64,000 nucleotides of DNA, from assembly GCF_947500765.1 (NCBI RefSeq), contig NZ_CANMTH010000007.1:1-64000 (forward strand), given 5' to 3'. The number at the start of each line of letters is the position of its first letter. Within the stretch, counting starts at the first letter, position 1. The notes beneath the pieces are model-generated. The model saw only the letters and a list, made by a program, of their open reading frames with translations. It did not search any database and was not told the DNA's origin. The translations under genes and the position numbers were made by a program. Shown here piece by piece: positions 1 through 8,979 of this stretch. This DNA is from an uncultured Formosa sp. (lineage in GTDB: Bacteria; Bacteroidota; Bacteroidia; Flavobacteriales; Flavobacteriaceae).

Positions 1-84
1 AATAAAGAAACCGCAGAGGTGTATCATCAATTAGGACTGTCTCATTACGCTGCTATGGAAGCCTTTGTAAGATGGCACTTTTAA
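1..84 (+). CDS. C-terminal end of an unidentified protein (partial)
   Basis: An open frame runs in from the left edge in frame 1 and stops with TAA at 82-84, giving 27 residues that end in EAFVRWHF. No start is visible and the fragment is too short for a family call. A strong bidirectional terminator follows at 163-197. That this is a real gene end is inferred from frame continuity and the terminator. Confidence 0.5.
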   Translation, partial: NKETAEVYHQLGLSHYAAMEAFVRWHF

Positions 85-162
85 AGATTTAAACAGTTTT
101 ATTATCACAAACTACGTTGTGAAAAAGAAAACAGTTTTAATTAACCTCTATAGATTTTAAAC

Positions 163-197
163 AAAAAAAGCTTTGCAAATACTGCAAAGCTTTTTTG
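163..197. terminator. Bidirectional rho-independent terminator
   Basis: Perfect 14-bp stem (164-177 with 183-196) with a 5-nt loop. The A-run on one side and T-run on the other allow it to work in both directions. It separates the partial plus-strand gene from the convergent gpmA. Confidence 0.85.
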
Positions 198-247
198 TTG
201 TAATACGATCTAAAAGATATATTTTACCAATAAATAGAAATCAATTC

Positions 248-937
248 TTATTTTAATTGATAATGGTTGGTGACATTCAATTTGTCATCAAACTCATATA
301 AATGAGGTACTCCAGTTTTAACTTCAACTTTATCAATATCTTCTATAGCGATGTGTTCTATATATTCTATTAATGCTCGAAGAGAATTACCATGTGCAGA
401 AACAAGAACTGTTTTTCCTTTTGCTAATTCTGGAGCTATGGCTTCAAAGAAATAATTTATAACACGTTTAGAGGTGTCTTTTAAAGATTCACCTAAAGGC
501 AAAAGAGATGGATTTATAAGTTTATAATCTGCATCAAATTTAGGATTTCGTTTGTCTTCTGGATTTAAACTTGGAGGCGGTGTATCATAACCTCGTCTTA
601 CTTTTAAAAATAAGTCTTCGCCAACGTCTTTAAGTACTTCGTCTTTGTTTTTACCTTGCCAGTCTCCGTAATGTCTTTCATTTAATTTCCAACTATAATG
701 GCAGTCTGTATGCATCAAATCTGCAGTTTCTAAAATAAGCCATTGTGTACGAATAGCCCTTTTTAGATAAGATGAAAAACATACATCAATATCTAAATAA
801 TTGGATTTAATGAGTTCACCTGCTTTTTTAGCTTCTTCAATACCTTCAGGAGCTAAGTCTACATTTGTCCATCCTGTAAAAACATTTTTTACATTCCATA
901 AACTTTTTCCGTGTCTTACTAATATCAATTTTCCCAT
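248..937 (-). CDS. gpmA: 2,3-bisphosphoglycerate-dependent phosphoglycerate mutase
   Basis: Interconverts 3- and 2-phosphoglycerate in cytoplasmic glycolysis and gluconeogenesis. The N-terminus MGKLILVRHGKSLWN carries the RHG phosphohistidine motif (His9). A second catalytic HG lies at His182 (VSAHGNSLRAL), with the family LNERHYG segment near residue 87. The frame opens nine codons further upstream at 964, but the family always begins just before the LVRHG strand, so the internal ATG at 935-937 is chosen. Length is 229 aa, normal for the dPGM family. The gene is single, convergent with the fragment at the window edge and bounded by a terminator. Confidence 0.95.
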   Translation of the reverse strand: MGKLILVRHGKSLWNVKNVFTGWTNVDLAPEGIEEAKKAGELIKSNYLDIDVCFSSYLKRAIRTQWLILETADLMHTDCHYSWKLNERHYGDWQGKNKDEVLKDVGEDLFLKVRRGYDTPPPSLNPEDKRNPKFDADYKLINPSLLPLGESLKDTSKRVINYFFEAIAPELAKGKTVLVSAHGNSLRALIEYIEHIAIEDIDKVEVKTGVPHLYEFDDKLNVTNHYQLK

Positions 938-1082
938 TTTGGTCTTATATTTTAGTACTATCAAATTTACTTAAAAGGATATGGTTCTGTGCATAGTTTA
1001 ACGTTAGTTTATAGTATAAAATGGGGGTGATATTTCGTGTAAAATTCGGAAGTTTTAATTAAGACATTTGGTTCTTTGTGTT

Positions 1083-1126
1083 ATAAAAAAAATCAGAGAA
1101 TATGAACTTACATATTCCCTGATTTA
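1083..1126 (-). terminator. Terminator of the minus-strand lipoprotein gene
   Basis: Interrupted stem pairing AATCAG..AATATG with CATATT..CTGATT (1091-1124). Read on the minus strand it ends in a run of eight or more T. It lies 13 bases beyond the stop at 1139. Confidence 0.7.
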
Positions 1127-1138
1127 TATTTATTTGTC

Positions 1139-1507
1139 TTATTCTGTGAATTCTACAATATAAGCAGATACAATTACTTTCACTTTAGTTACAAAAGGAA
1201 GTAAAGATTGTTTTACTTCTACAGTTTCGTTTATTACAGCTTTAGAACTTCCAATAATATTTGCGTTTTCTAACATATTAGATTTTGCTTCTGCTATTAA
1301 TCCGTTTCTATTAAGACCTCCAAAACCTAAAACATATCGGGCTTCAGATTCTCCTTGTACTTTTTCAATAATTTTGTAGTTGTTTTTTGTTAGTACAACT
1401 TCTGTTGTATTGTTATTTAAATTAGAAGTTAATCCGTTATGTACAGCACAACTAGATAAAGAAGTCATACTTAATACAATAATTGCTACTTTAATAAATT
1501 TATTCAT
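1139..1507 (-). CDS. Small lipoprotein, DUF6567-like
   Basis: 122-aa protein with a lipoprotein signal: basic start, hydrophobic stretch, then lipobox SLSSC with Cys at about residue 20. The mature part contains a YVLGFGGLNRNGLIAEAK segment and a C-terminal beta-rich half. It resembles the DUF6567 family of Bacteroidota envelope proteins, recalled from pattern only, and no function is known to me. It stands alone, with a terminator immediately downstream. An antisense frame overlaps it on the plus strand but has no coding features. Confidence 0.75.
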   Translation of the reverse strand: MNKFIKVAIIVLSMTSLSSCAVHNGLTSNLNNNTTEVVLTKNNYKIIEKVQGESEARYVLGFGGLNRNGLIAEAKSNMLENANIIGSSKAVINETVEVKQSLLPFVTKVKVIVSAYIVEFTE

Positions 1508-1716
1508 TTTACTTAATTTTAGTCTTGCCTTACCTTGTTTTATGGATTTGTCAGGTCGAATTTTTATCCAAGCAAAATTAAATTTAAGTAGAAGATTTTT
1601 ATTACGGTATTCCGTACTTTGAGTAAAAAAAACTATAAAAGGAGAAAGTGTGATTTAGTAGAATTATTTGTTAGATATTAGTTTTTCAAGATAATAAGAT
1701 AAGAATTACAATTTTA

Positions 1717-3561
1717 TTATTTACTTAGAGCTTTTAAGATCCGTTCTTCATTAATTATAATATCTCTAAACAACACATGAGGAAATGCAGTATATTTTGA
1801 GGTTTTAAAAGATTCAAAAATATTAGATAATGTAGATGCTGTTATTAGCGAAAGATTCATCTCTATATCCATTTCGCAATCTGTTATAAAGTCGTCACTA
1901 TATTCTGGAGCTATTAATAAAATTTTTACGATTCTTAAATTATTTTTAAGGGCTAAATTCTGATATGATTTTAATTGTCTAGAAACCGTACTAAATTTAT
2001 TATAACCTCGTTCTTTACTGGTCTTACATTCAACAATAATAACTTCATCATTACCTAAGTTTATAAGAATATCTATCATATCTTTCTTTGTGTTTAATTC
2101 ATTCTTAAACACATTGTCAACATTGAAACCTAATCCTTTAAAAATAACTTCGGTTAGTTCTTCAAACTTTAATCCCAATTCACTTTCTTTAATTGTAATT
2201 CCATTTTCTTTTAATAGATTAATATTTCTGTAAGCAACGTTTTCATAATTTTCTAAATATAAATTTTCAACATCTTTATAATGTTCTAGAATATTTAAAA
2301 TATCATCGCCGCGTTGTTTTACACCATTGTCTTTAATAAACTTAGTTAGGTCTTCCTTTGTTATTAAATCTAAAACATCTCTTGGTTTAATATTATAATC
2401 GAGTAAGAAATCGGCTTTTAAAACAAATTCATCTTGTAATTCAAACTGGTCTTTTAGCTGTTTATTAAGCATAGGAAGAGATAAATTTAACTCGCTTAGT
2501 AATTTATCGTACCCATCTATTGAAATGCCAACTTTTTCATCTTTTTCAACATTTTCAAAATGTTCTATTAAGCTAGAGATTTTATCTTCTAGAATGCTTC
2601 CTTTAAGATTATTTAAGTTTAATCCTTTTTCGCAAAGCTCATTTAGCGTCTTTTTTTTATCGGTTAAAGTGCTACCAGGTTTATAAATATGATCTAAGAG
2701 TAAATTTGTAAATGGCACGCCTTCTTTTATAATTCCTTCAACTTTTTGTGAATACGTAAGTTTTCTGTCAATATTATGATCTCTACATATTTGATTTATT
2801 ATAGGTTCTCGAAGTAATTTAAGAGTTCTTCTATAAAATTTTTCGGCAACTTCCTTTTCTCTTATTTTTCTTAATAATCTAACTATTTCATCTGCAACAT
2901 AAATGGTGTTTTCTTTATTAGAATAAAAAATGACTCCAATGTTTTTTAACCCTTTTATAACTTCTAGTATGTCAAGTTTTTTGATGGGTAAGATGGAGTA
3001 ATTAATTAGTTTAACTTCTTCTTGAGATAGACCAAGTTGTTTTTCTAATGTTAAAATTATAGATAACTCATCAGACGTTATTTTAGCGTCTCTATTATTA
3101 CTTATGTCATTATTATAAGCAGTACTTAAGCAAGATTTGTAAATAGTATAATCACGTTTTCTAGAAGGACTTAATTCAGATTTTTCATTCACAAAATCTA
3201 AATTCAGCATTTTTATTCTGTTTTTTAGTTGTTTAATTTCGGTTTCGTATAATCTAGAAAACCAGTCTTGTTTCATTATACAGTTTCCATCTCTAATTAT
3301 TATATCGATTAAAATATCTAATTGAGACGTGATTTCTTGAAATTCACCTTTTATGTAGTGTTTAAATTCGTCTTCTATTAAATTAAATATCTTGGATATA
3401 TTTTGATTATCAACAGACTTTAATCCTTTTTCTGTAGAACTTAAAATTGTATCTATTTCCTTATTGTGCTTAGGTGTTTTAGATATAATATTATCGATTA
3501 TTTTGATAAATGAGTTTTTTTCAATAGAACCTAATTTGTCTAATATCTTTTCTAATTTCAT
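1717..3561 (-). CDS. Large protein with C-terminal PD-(D/E)XK (Mrr/RecB-like) nuclease domain
   Basis: 614 aa without signal peptide or membrane segments. Residues 1-450 are helical and charged; 385-425 (KEDLTKFIKDNG..) looks SAP-like, suggesting DNA contact. Residues 463-560 match the Mrr/RecB-like fold: GLKFEEL with helix-A Glu467/468, GLGFNV, Asp497 in DMIDILI, and Glu511-Cys-Lys513 in IIVECKTSK, followed by a QLKSYQ helix. All expected catalytic residues are present, so nuclease activity is plausible. The N-terminal part matches nothing I recognise. It lies 74 bp downstream of the one-TM protein at 3636-4409 on the same strand, with which it may be cotranscribed. A defence or DNA-processing role is inference only. 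Confidence 0.75.
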   Translation of the reverse strand: MKLEKILDKLGSIEKNSFIKIIDNIISKTPKHNKEIDTILSSTEKGLKSVDNQNISKIFNLIEDEFKHYIKGEFQEITSQLDILIDIIIRDGNCIMKQDWFSRLYETEIKQLKNRIKMLNLDFVNEKSELSPSRKRDYTIYKSCLSTAYNNDISNNRDAKITSDELSIILTLEKQLGLSQEEVKLINYSILPIKKLDILEVIKGLKNIGVIFYSNKENTIYVADEIVRLLRKIREKEVAEKFYRRTLKLLREPIINQICRDHNIDRKLTYSQKVEGIIKEGVPFTNLLLDHIYKPGSTLTDKKKTLNELCEKGLNLNNLKGSILEDKISSLIEHFENVEKDEKVGISIDGYDKLLSELNLSLPMLNKQLKDQFELQDEFVLKADFLLDYNIKPRDVLDLITKEDLTKFIKDNGVKQRGDDILNILEHYKDVENLYLENYENVAYRNINLLKENGITIKESELGLKFEELTEVIFKGLGFNVDNVFKNELNTKKDMIDILINLGNDEVIIVECKTSKERGYNKFSTVSRQLKSYQNLALKNNLRIVKILLIAPEYSDDFITDCEMDIEMNLSLITASTLSNIFESFKTSKYTAFPHVLFRDIIINEERILKALSK

Positions 3562-3635
3562 TTGGTGAGTTTATTATCGATTAATAGAATCGTTATGATT
3601 ATAATCTAAAACTACCACCTATATCTATAATATTG

Positions 3636-4409
3636 TTACGGTTTGCCGTAAATGTCTGATTGTTTTATGTTTAATTGCTTTTTGCAAGCGTATTTATTAA
3701 TCATATACTTGGTAATTGGATCTAATGTTTTTCCTGTTTCTGGATGCAATCCATACGAAGTGAAATACTCTAATTCTTTATTTAGATTTTTACCATACCA
3801 GATTTTTACTTTCCCATTTTTATTAAAAAATATGGTTTCACAATTTACTTCTACTTTACGAAAAGTATGGATTCTATCTTTATTGTATAATTTTAATTGT
3901 CCTAAGTTAAACCGTTCAGTATCAAATTCCGATTCTATATAGTGATCTCCTTGCCAAACCATCCAATGCTCTTTGTTTGTGATATGAAAAGAAATAAATC
4001 CAATACATAACATCGTAGCAATAAGGAAAGTCCACTTATGAGTTTTTAGAATATTAAGAGGCTTGTTTGTTTTAGGAGTTGTGTTTTTTATAATATTATC
4101 TTTCTTAGAATCTTCAACGAGAATTTCTTTTTCAATATTCAAATCATGTTTAGAAACATAGTCTTCATAGCTGTTGTAATGTAAATATTTAGAAATGGTA
4201 TTTAATAACTCTGTATTTGGGTTGTTGGTAATAGATTCAGATCCCTCAATATACTTTTCAAAATATCTTACAAAAGTGATTTTATTCACTGGAAACTTTA
4301 AATCGTCTATAAAAATATTTTCAAGGTGACTAGATAACCCATGCTTAGTGTTTTTGCCAGATTGTTTTTCTGCTTTAGTAAATAAATCTTGAAATAACTT
4401 TTTTTTCAT
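3636..4409 (-). CDS. One-transmembrane protein with N-terminal helical cytoplasmic domain
   Basis: 257 aa. Residues 1-95 form a helical domain (LFTKAEKQSGKNTKHGL.., then FVRYFEKYIEG and an NPNTELLNTISKYL stretch) of a type often found at the N-terminus of Flavobacteriaceae hypotheticals. A lysine-rich linker leads to one membrane segment at about 126-143. Residues 145-257 form a beta-rich domain with two cysteines, predicted periplasmic. I do not recognise a function. The arrangement suggests a membrane-anchored sensor or regulator, perhaps for the nuclease gene 74 bp downstream, but this is inference. Confidence 0.7.
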   Translation of the reverse strand: MKKKLFQDLFTKAEKQSGKNTKHGLSSHLENIFIDDLKFPVNKITFVRYFEKYIEGSESITNNPNTELLNTISKYLHYNSYEDYVSKHDLNIEKEILVEDSKKDNIIKNTTPKTNKPLNILKTHKWTFLIATMLCIGFISFHITNKEHWMVWQGDHYIESEFDTERFNLGQLKLYNKDRIHTFRKVEVNCETIFFNKNGKVKIWYGKNLNKELEYFTSYGLHPETGKTLDPITKYMINKYACKKQLNIKQSDIYGKP

Positions 4410-4770
4410 GTCTAGACCTTAGGTGTATAAATGTATTAAAACCATTAAAATATACAAACACAAAGCGAACATATAATAAACATAGTGCTCAAACATTTTT
4501 GATGCTAAGTTGTGTGCTTTGTGTGTGCTAGTTTTTATGGTTTAATCTGGTTATTTGCGACATAATTATTAATCATATTAATTGATTTATAAAGGAGTAG
4601 CAAAATAGAGTAGTGTAAAACATGGGAAGTAATTGCCCTGCTTTATTTCGTGATCTTCATACTTCCCGCAGGGGTTTATCTCCACATGTTTTGAGGTGTT
4701 TTTACACCATAAATAAGCATCCGAATATCTCGGACAGCCAAACTATTGTCAAATTTTAAAATCTATACAC
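4410..4770. other. Intergenic region with candidate structured leader
   Basis: 361 bases between the divergent gene starting at 4409 and the small ORF at 4771. The left part (4410-4600) shows only AT-rich sequence. The right part (4613-4735) is rich in inverted repeats. 4617-4624 pairs with 4685-4692, 4624-4630 with 4661-4667, and 4636-4641 with 4668-4673. Local hairpins occur at 4695-4708 and near 4720-4735. The second and third pairings cross each other. I interpret this as a structured 5' leader of the small lipoprotein gene. No known riboswitch class is recognised. Confidence 0.45.
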
Positions 4771-4944
4771 ATGAAGAAATTACACTTTATTTTATTTTTA
4801 GCTTGTCTTAATTTATGCGCTTACTCATGTTCACCAGATGCAATTGTGTCTGATGAAAATACAAGTTCTGAAGTTCTTACTAACTGTTGCGGTGATGACG
4901 GGGAAATTGAAATTCCTTTGCCCGATGATAAAGATTCTGAATAA
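4771..4944 (+). CDS. 57-residue lipoprotein with Cys-Cys acidic tail
   Basis: Short ORF starting MKKLHFILFLACLNLCAY, with a hydrophobic core and possible lipobox cysteine at 16 or 20 (AYSC). It continues with an acidic mature peptide containing TNCCGDDGEIEIP and ending in DDKDSE. Very short lipoproteins with a CCG(D/E)DG motif recur in Flavobacteriaceae, from memory; their function is unknown to me. A bidirectional terminator 22 bases downstream and a structured leader upstream support a real transcription unit. No recognisable strong Shine-Dalgarno is present, which is normal for this phylum. Confidence 0.6.
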   Translation: MKKLHFILFLACLNLCAYSCSPDAIVSDENTSSEVLTNCCGDDGEIEIPLPDDKDSE

Positions 4945-4965
4945 GTTTTAAGAATTTAATTACAA

Positions 4966-4998
4966 AAAAAGTCTCGTAAGTTTACTACGAGACTTTTT
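4966..4998. terminator. Bidirectional terminator
   Basis: 13-bp stem (4966-4978 with 4986-4998) around GTCTCGTA/TACGAGAC, with A and T runs on either side. It lies between the convergent 57-residue lipoprotein gene and the EEP hydrolase gene. Confidence 0.85.
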
Positions 4999-5014
4999 AA
5001 ATATAGAGTATAAA

Positions 5015-5920
5015 CTAGTTTAATGAATATTCTAAATAGACTGGTAAATGATCTGATAAACCTCTAGCGACTTCTAAATTTCTACAAGAGTTAACAAAGT
5101 TTATTACACCAGAATGTATTGGTATAATGTTTTTAGAATAATAGATATTATCAATAGTATGGTTTAAATAATTGCCGTTTTTGCATTTTGTTTTTAAAGT
5201 TGTTTTAGTGTTTTTTAAAGCCGATTTAAACCCCTTATTATATAAGTTGTCCCATACCTTATGAGTTTCGTTTAAATTAAAATCTCCAAGAATAAATACC
5301 GAATCCGATTTTAATCTATGAGAATAATCTTTAAAAAAAATAATTTCTTGTTCTGGATGTTCATCAAATTTTCTGGAGTGGAAGTTTATTACATAAAAAG
5401 GTGCTGTTCCCTGTTTTAACTGAAATTTTCCTATAAAAGGTTCTCTAAAACATTTCTCTTCCAATTCAGTATCTAGATAAGCACGACTACTTAGTTTTAC
5501 TTTAGATGTTTTCCAAATAAAAGCATACCGCTCGCTAATATATACTGAAGGACTTTTTGTAGGATCACTTATACGATAATCCCATTTAGATCCCATTCTA
5601 TTTAGTTCGTCAGCAATTTTAGCGATAGCTTTTGCTCCAGCAGGATCTTTTGCAACAACTTCTTGAATGGCTACAATGTCAAAATCTTTAATAATTCTAG
5701 CAATTTGAAGTATTTCATCATCATCTTTTGTGCGTCCAAGATCTCTAATATTCCATGAGGCAATTTTTAAGGTTTTAGATTTTATTTTAGCAAGTGAATC
5801 ATTTATGTTTATTATATTTTGATTACTTTCTAACCGAGTTAAGTGCTCGCTTTTAGATGTAAAAGAAGCTGTTAATACAAATAAAAATAAGATTAAAATA
5901 TTGACTGTATTCTTTTTCAT
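5015..5920 (-). CDS. Secreted endonuclease/exonuclease/phosphatase (EEP, DNase I-like) protein
   Basis: 301 aa with an N-terminal hydrophobic signal sequence, so it is exported. The EEP fold is shown by ASWNIRDLG (Asn57), VAIQEVV (Glu87, metal ligand), a conserved YAFIWK strand, LGDFNLN and the C-terminal SDHLPVYLEY (Asp290-His291 catalytic pair). This fold hydrolyses phosphodiesters in nucleic acids or lipids; the substrate cannot be read from sequence. An extracellular or periplasmic DNase is the most likely role. The gene is single, with its terminator shared with the convergent small ORF. Confidence 0.85.
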   Translation of the reverse strand: MKKNTVNILILFLFVLTASFTSKSEHLTRLESNQNIININDSLAKIKSKTLKIASWNIRDLGRTKDDDEILQIARIIKDFDIVAIQEVVAKDPAGAKAIAKIADELNRMGSKWDYRISDPTKSPSVYISERYAFIWKTSKVKLSSRAYLDTELEEKCFREPFIGKFQLKQGTAPFYVINFHSRKFDEHPEQEIIFFKDYSHRLKSDSVFILGDFNLNETHKVWDNLYNKGFKSALKNTKTTLKTKCKNGNYLNHTIDNIYYSKNIIPIHSGVINFVNSCRNLEVARGLSDHLPVYLEYSLN

Positions 5921-6100
5921 TAAACCTCAGAAATAAATGTTTTTAATACTTGTAAAATACTTTTTTAGAGTTTGAATTGTCTAGTAAATTGTAATATTCT
6001 TCTTTCAATTTTATGCTAAATTAGACTAAAAGAAAGTCGTGGTTTTAAAGGTAATAGGAGTAGACTATTAGACAAGTTAGCCAAACTGAAGTTTATAAAA

Positions 6101-6142
6101 AAGTCTGGAAAAAGATACTATACCTGACCTTCTTTCAGACTT
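6101..6142 (-). terminator. Terminator of the SDR gene
   Basis: 7-bp outer stem AAGTCTG/CAGACTT (6101-6107 with 6136-6142) with further A/T pairing inside. On the minus strand it is followed by a TTTT stretch. It sits about 35 bases past the SDR stop. Confidence 0.6.
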
Positions 6143-6175
6143 CTTAATTTTATTGATAATTAATCTTTTATAATT

Positions 6176-6970
6176 TTATCCTTCGTTAGCAGGTTTTCCA
6201 ATTGTAGCTAAGATTCCTCCATCTACATATAGTACATGTCCGTTAACAAAATCACTAGCTCTTGAACTTAAAAAGATAGTTGCTCCTTGTAAATCTTCTG
6301 GGTTTCCCCATCTAGCAGCAGGCGTTCTACTAATAATAAAGTCATTAAAAGGATGTCCTTCTACACGAATGGGAGCCGTTTGAGACGTTGCAAAATAACC
6401 AGGGCCAATACCGTTAACCTGAACGTTATATTTAGCCCATTCTGTAGCCATGTTTTTGGTTAACATTTTTAAACCGCCTTTAGCTGCTGCGTATGCACCT
6501 ACATTAGATCTTCCTAATTCACTCATCATAGAACAAATATTAATTACTTTTCCTTGTTCGCGTTTAATCATGTTTTTTACGACATGTTTAGAGACAATAA
6601 ACGGACTTACTAAATCAATATCCACGACCGCTTTAAAGTCACTAACTTCCATATCTATAAGTGGTGTACGTTTAATAATACCGGCATTGTTAATTAAGAT
6701 ATCTATAGGGCCAACTTCTGCTTCTATTTTAGAAATGGCTTCCATAACTTCAGTTTCTTCAGTGACATTAAATTTATAGCCAAGAGCATTTATACCTTCT
6801 GCTTTACATTCAGAAACAGCTTTATTAATCTTGTCTTGCGAAGAATTTCCGTTTATAATAATAGTAGCGCCAGCAAGGCCTAAACCTTTTGCCATTGATA
6901 AGCCTAAACCATGTGTACTTCCTGTAATTAAGGCTATTTTGTCTTTTATATTAAATAAATCTAAACTCAT
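6176..6970 (-). CDS. Short-chain dehydrogenase, gluconate 5-dehydrogenase-like
   Basis: 264-aa classical SDR. The nucleotide-binding motif is TGSTHGLG (residues 17-24). NNAG is at 94-97, catalytic Ser147 lies in ICSMMS, and Tyr160-x3-Lys164 in AYAAAKGG. The tail region WGNPEDLQGATIFLSS and VDGG completes the fold. Family members closest by eye are gluconate 5-dehydrogenase and 2-deoxy-D-gluconate 3-dehydrogenase (KduD), which use NAD(P)H to interconvert keto sugar acids and gluconates during uronate breakdown. No kdgK, kdgA or lyase genes are adjacent, so substrate remains open. Single gene with its own terminator. Confidence 0.85.
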   Translation of the reverse strand: MSLDLFNIKDKIALITGSTHGLGLSMAKGLGLAGATIIINGNSSQDKINKAVSECKAEGINALGYKFNVTEETEVMEAISKIEAEVGPIDILINNAGIIKRTPLIDMEVSDFKAVVDIDLVSPFIVSKHVVKNMIKREQGKVINICSMMSELGRSNVGAYAAAKGGLKMLTKNMATEWAKYNVQVNGIGPGYFATSQTAPIRVEGHPFNDFIISRTPAARWGNPEDLQGATIFLSSRASDFVNGHVLYVDGGILATIGKPANEG

Positions 6971-7208
6971 TGGAAAATTATTTTTTAATTATTTCTTTTT
7001 AAGTGTTTTTGTAATTATTAAAGGTCTTTCGTAAAAAAAATTACTGAGTTATATGTAAGAATTTTAGTAAAAAAATAGACTTAGTAAACTTACAACGCCC
7101 TTTGTTAAAGTTTAAAAATAGCGATTTTTCATAAACTTTGTTAGCTAGTGTTTTTTTATTCAGGATTAAATTTAAGTATTATTTATTGCATAATCTTAAT
7201 GGATGTGT

Positions 7209-7916
7209 TTATGATACCCAAAGTATATTTCTATCCATAATTTTCCATTTTCCACACTCTTTAATACAGAATATTATTTCTCCAGATCCACATAAATTTC
7301 CACATGTAAAATTCAAATAGAAAATAGCACTATCGTTTTTTTTGTTTATTTTAAAATCAGAAAACCTTATTGACGCAATATATCTGTATTCGGTACTATT
7401 CCAATATTCTTTATTTTGTTTTTCAAGTTGCGCTAAGTCCTTAATAATATACTTTCCTGTTTGTGTTAGTTTACTTAACTCTAATTTACCTGTATTAAAT
7501 GAAATGCTATCAGTTAATTCGGTTAAGAGTTGGTCAAATTCTTTTAAATAAAGAGAGTCTGAATAATGTATTCTAAGGCATGATGATTGTTTAATATCCC
7601 AGTTTTTAAATTCTTTTTTCGGATTATTAAAATAGGAATCAATTCCCAATACCAATGCTGATTTATCTATTTTCGGGTTGTTAATAGCCTCATCAAATTT
7701 TTGCTTTTGAATTTGGTAGTTTATAGAATCGTGTTTGTTTTCGGCATATTCTAGAGGCATTGGCGGAATAGGAGGTTTCTTATAATAATATTCAGTTCCG
7801 ATTATGTCTAGGAAAATGTCATTAAGTATTTCTATTTCAGAAATGGTATTATTGTGTTTAGGTAAACAACTTACCAAAACAGATAATAAACTTGTGTAGA
7901 GAATTACTCTTTTCAT
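7209..7916 (-). CDS. Hypothetical lipoprotein
   Basis: The internal ATG at 7914-7916 gives MKRVILYTSLLSVLVSC, a textbook lipoprotein signal with Cys17, so it is preferred over the upstream Met at 7940. The mature 219 residues begin with a proline-rich KKPPIPPMP stretch and carry a C-terminal beta-rich domain ending in GEIIFCIKECGKWKIMDR. This resembles small nuclear-transport-factor-like or DUF-type envelope domains. I do not recognise a family. No operon partner is apparent. Confidence 0.65.
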   Translation of the reverse strand: MKRVILYTSLLSVLVSCLPKHNNTISEIEILNDIFLDIIGTEYYYKKPPIPPMPLEYAENKHDSINYQIQKQKFDEAINNPKIDKSALVLGIDSYFNNPKKEFKNWDIKQSSCLRIHYSDSLYLKEFDQLLTELTDSISFNTGKLELSKLTQTGKYIIKDLAQLEKQNKEYWNSTEYRYIASIRFSDFKINKKNDSAIFYLNFTCGNLCGSGEIIFCIKECGKWKIMDRNILWVS

Positions 7917-8172
7917 AATACCGTTAACTCTTGTAAACATATTATAAAATATTGAATTGGTTAATACTTATTAGCTTATAAATAAGCTTAAATATGCCTT
8001 TAACTTTTTGAAAGTGATTAAAAAAGCACATTGTGAAATAATTTAAGTGATTGTTTAATGGTATTTCAGGTATATTCTAAGTTTTATGCTTTTTTTTAAC
8101 AGTTTGTTAAGATATCCTTTAATTGTATTATCTTTAAAGCGCTAAACAAATAATCAATAACTCACCAACCAA

Positions 8173-8916
8173 ATGAAAAAACATTCACTTTTTGTATTTT
8201 ATTTACTTTTTGCGATTCCCCAATTTACAAGTGCACAAGCTGCAATTGTAGCCATGATTTTTGGGGATAAAGTAGCTTCAGAAAAATTTAATTTAAGTAT
8301 GGAGATTGGAGTGCCTTTTAATACTTTTTCTAATGTTAATGATTTAAAAACACAAAACGGTGTGAATTTTGGAATTGCGGGAAACCTTAAATTATCAGAG
8401 CATTGGTATGTAAGTCCAACGGTTTACTTTCTTTCTAAAAGAACGGTATTATTAAAGCATACAAATTTAATTTCTGAAGATGCCTATTTAAATGGATTGT
8501 ACTCAGACACCTCTGCTAAAATGAGAGTGAATTATACAGATCTTCATGTTTTAGTGGCTTATCAGCTTAGTGATTCTAATTTTAGATTTGGATTAAGTCC
8601 TCAAGTTTCATTTTTAGGTAAATCCAAATCAACGTATTCTGGAACCGAAGGCGAACTAGAGCAGAATACAACTAAGTTTGTTAATAAAACAGATTATGGT
8701 TTAATAGCGAATGTAGGTTACTTTTTTAGATCTGCTCACGAAGGAAAAGGAGTTATTTTTAACCTAAGATACTATCAAGGATTTACAGATGTTTTAAAAG
8801 ATAATTTTGCTAGTGGAACGAATAAAAGTAGTTATGTTGCTTTACATGTGAGTTTACCTTTTCTTACAGATGAATTAGCAGCTAAAAATAAAAAACAAGA
8901 GACACTTAAAGATTAA
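8173..8916 (+). CDS. Outer-membrane beta-barrel protein
   Basis: 247 aa. The signal peptide MKKHSLFVFYLLFAIPQFTSAQA has a probable cleavage after ..SAQA. Alternating hydrophobic/polar strands follow (NLSMEIGVPF, GVNFGIAGNLKL, HWYVSPTVYFL, NYTDLHVLVAYQL, RFGLSPQVSFLG, YGLIANVGYFFR, KGVIFNLRYYQGF, SYVALHVSLPF), giving an 8-10 strand OMP_b-brl-type barrel. Such proteins are usually small channels or structural porins; a ligand cannot be assigned. The C-terminal extension after the last strand is lysine-rich and atypical for BAM signals. Confidence 0.8.
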   Translation: MKKHSLFVFYLLFAIPQFTSAQAAIVAMIFGDKVASEKFNLSMEIGVPFNTFSNVNDLKTQNGVNFGIAGNLKLSEHWYVSPTVYFLSKRTVLLKHTNLISEDAYLNGLYSDTSAKMRVNYTDLHVLVAYQLSDSNFRFGLSPQVSFLGKSKSTYSGTEGELEQNTTKFVNKTDYGLIANVGYFFRSAHEGKGVIFNLRYYQGFTDVLKDNFASGTNKSSYVALHVSLPFLTDELAAKNKKQETLKD

Positions 8917-8979
8917 TTAAATTAGACATGAGATTATATAAAATGGTGCTTTTTTATTGCCTTACTAGTAAAGTTTATT

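Noticed and set aside
1380..1622. 80-codon plus-strand ORF over the DUF6567-like gene
   Set aside because: It lies mostly antisense to a lipoprotein gene with a clear signal peptide and shows no family features.
3652..3942. 96-codon plus-strand ORF opposite the one-TM protein gene
   Set aside because: Antisense shadow; the minus-strand frame covers the whole region with consistent composition.
4624..4673. Simple H-type pseudoknot
   Set aside because: With no bases between the 3' arms and only five between the 5' arms, a stacked pseudoknot would need the short loop to span about 13 bp; alternative folds are more likely.
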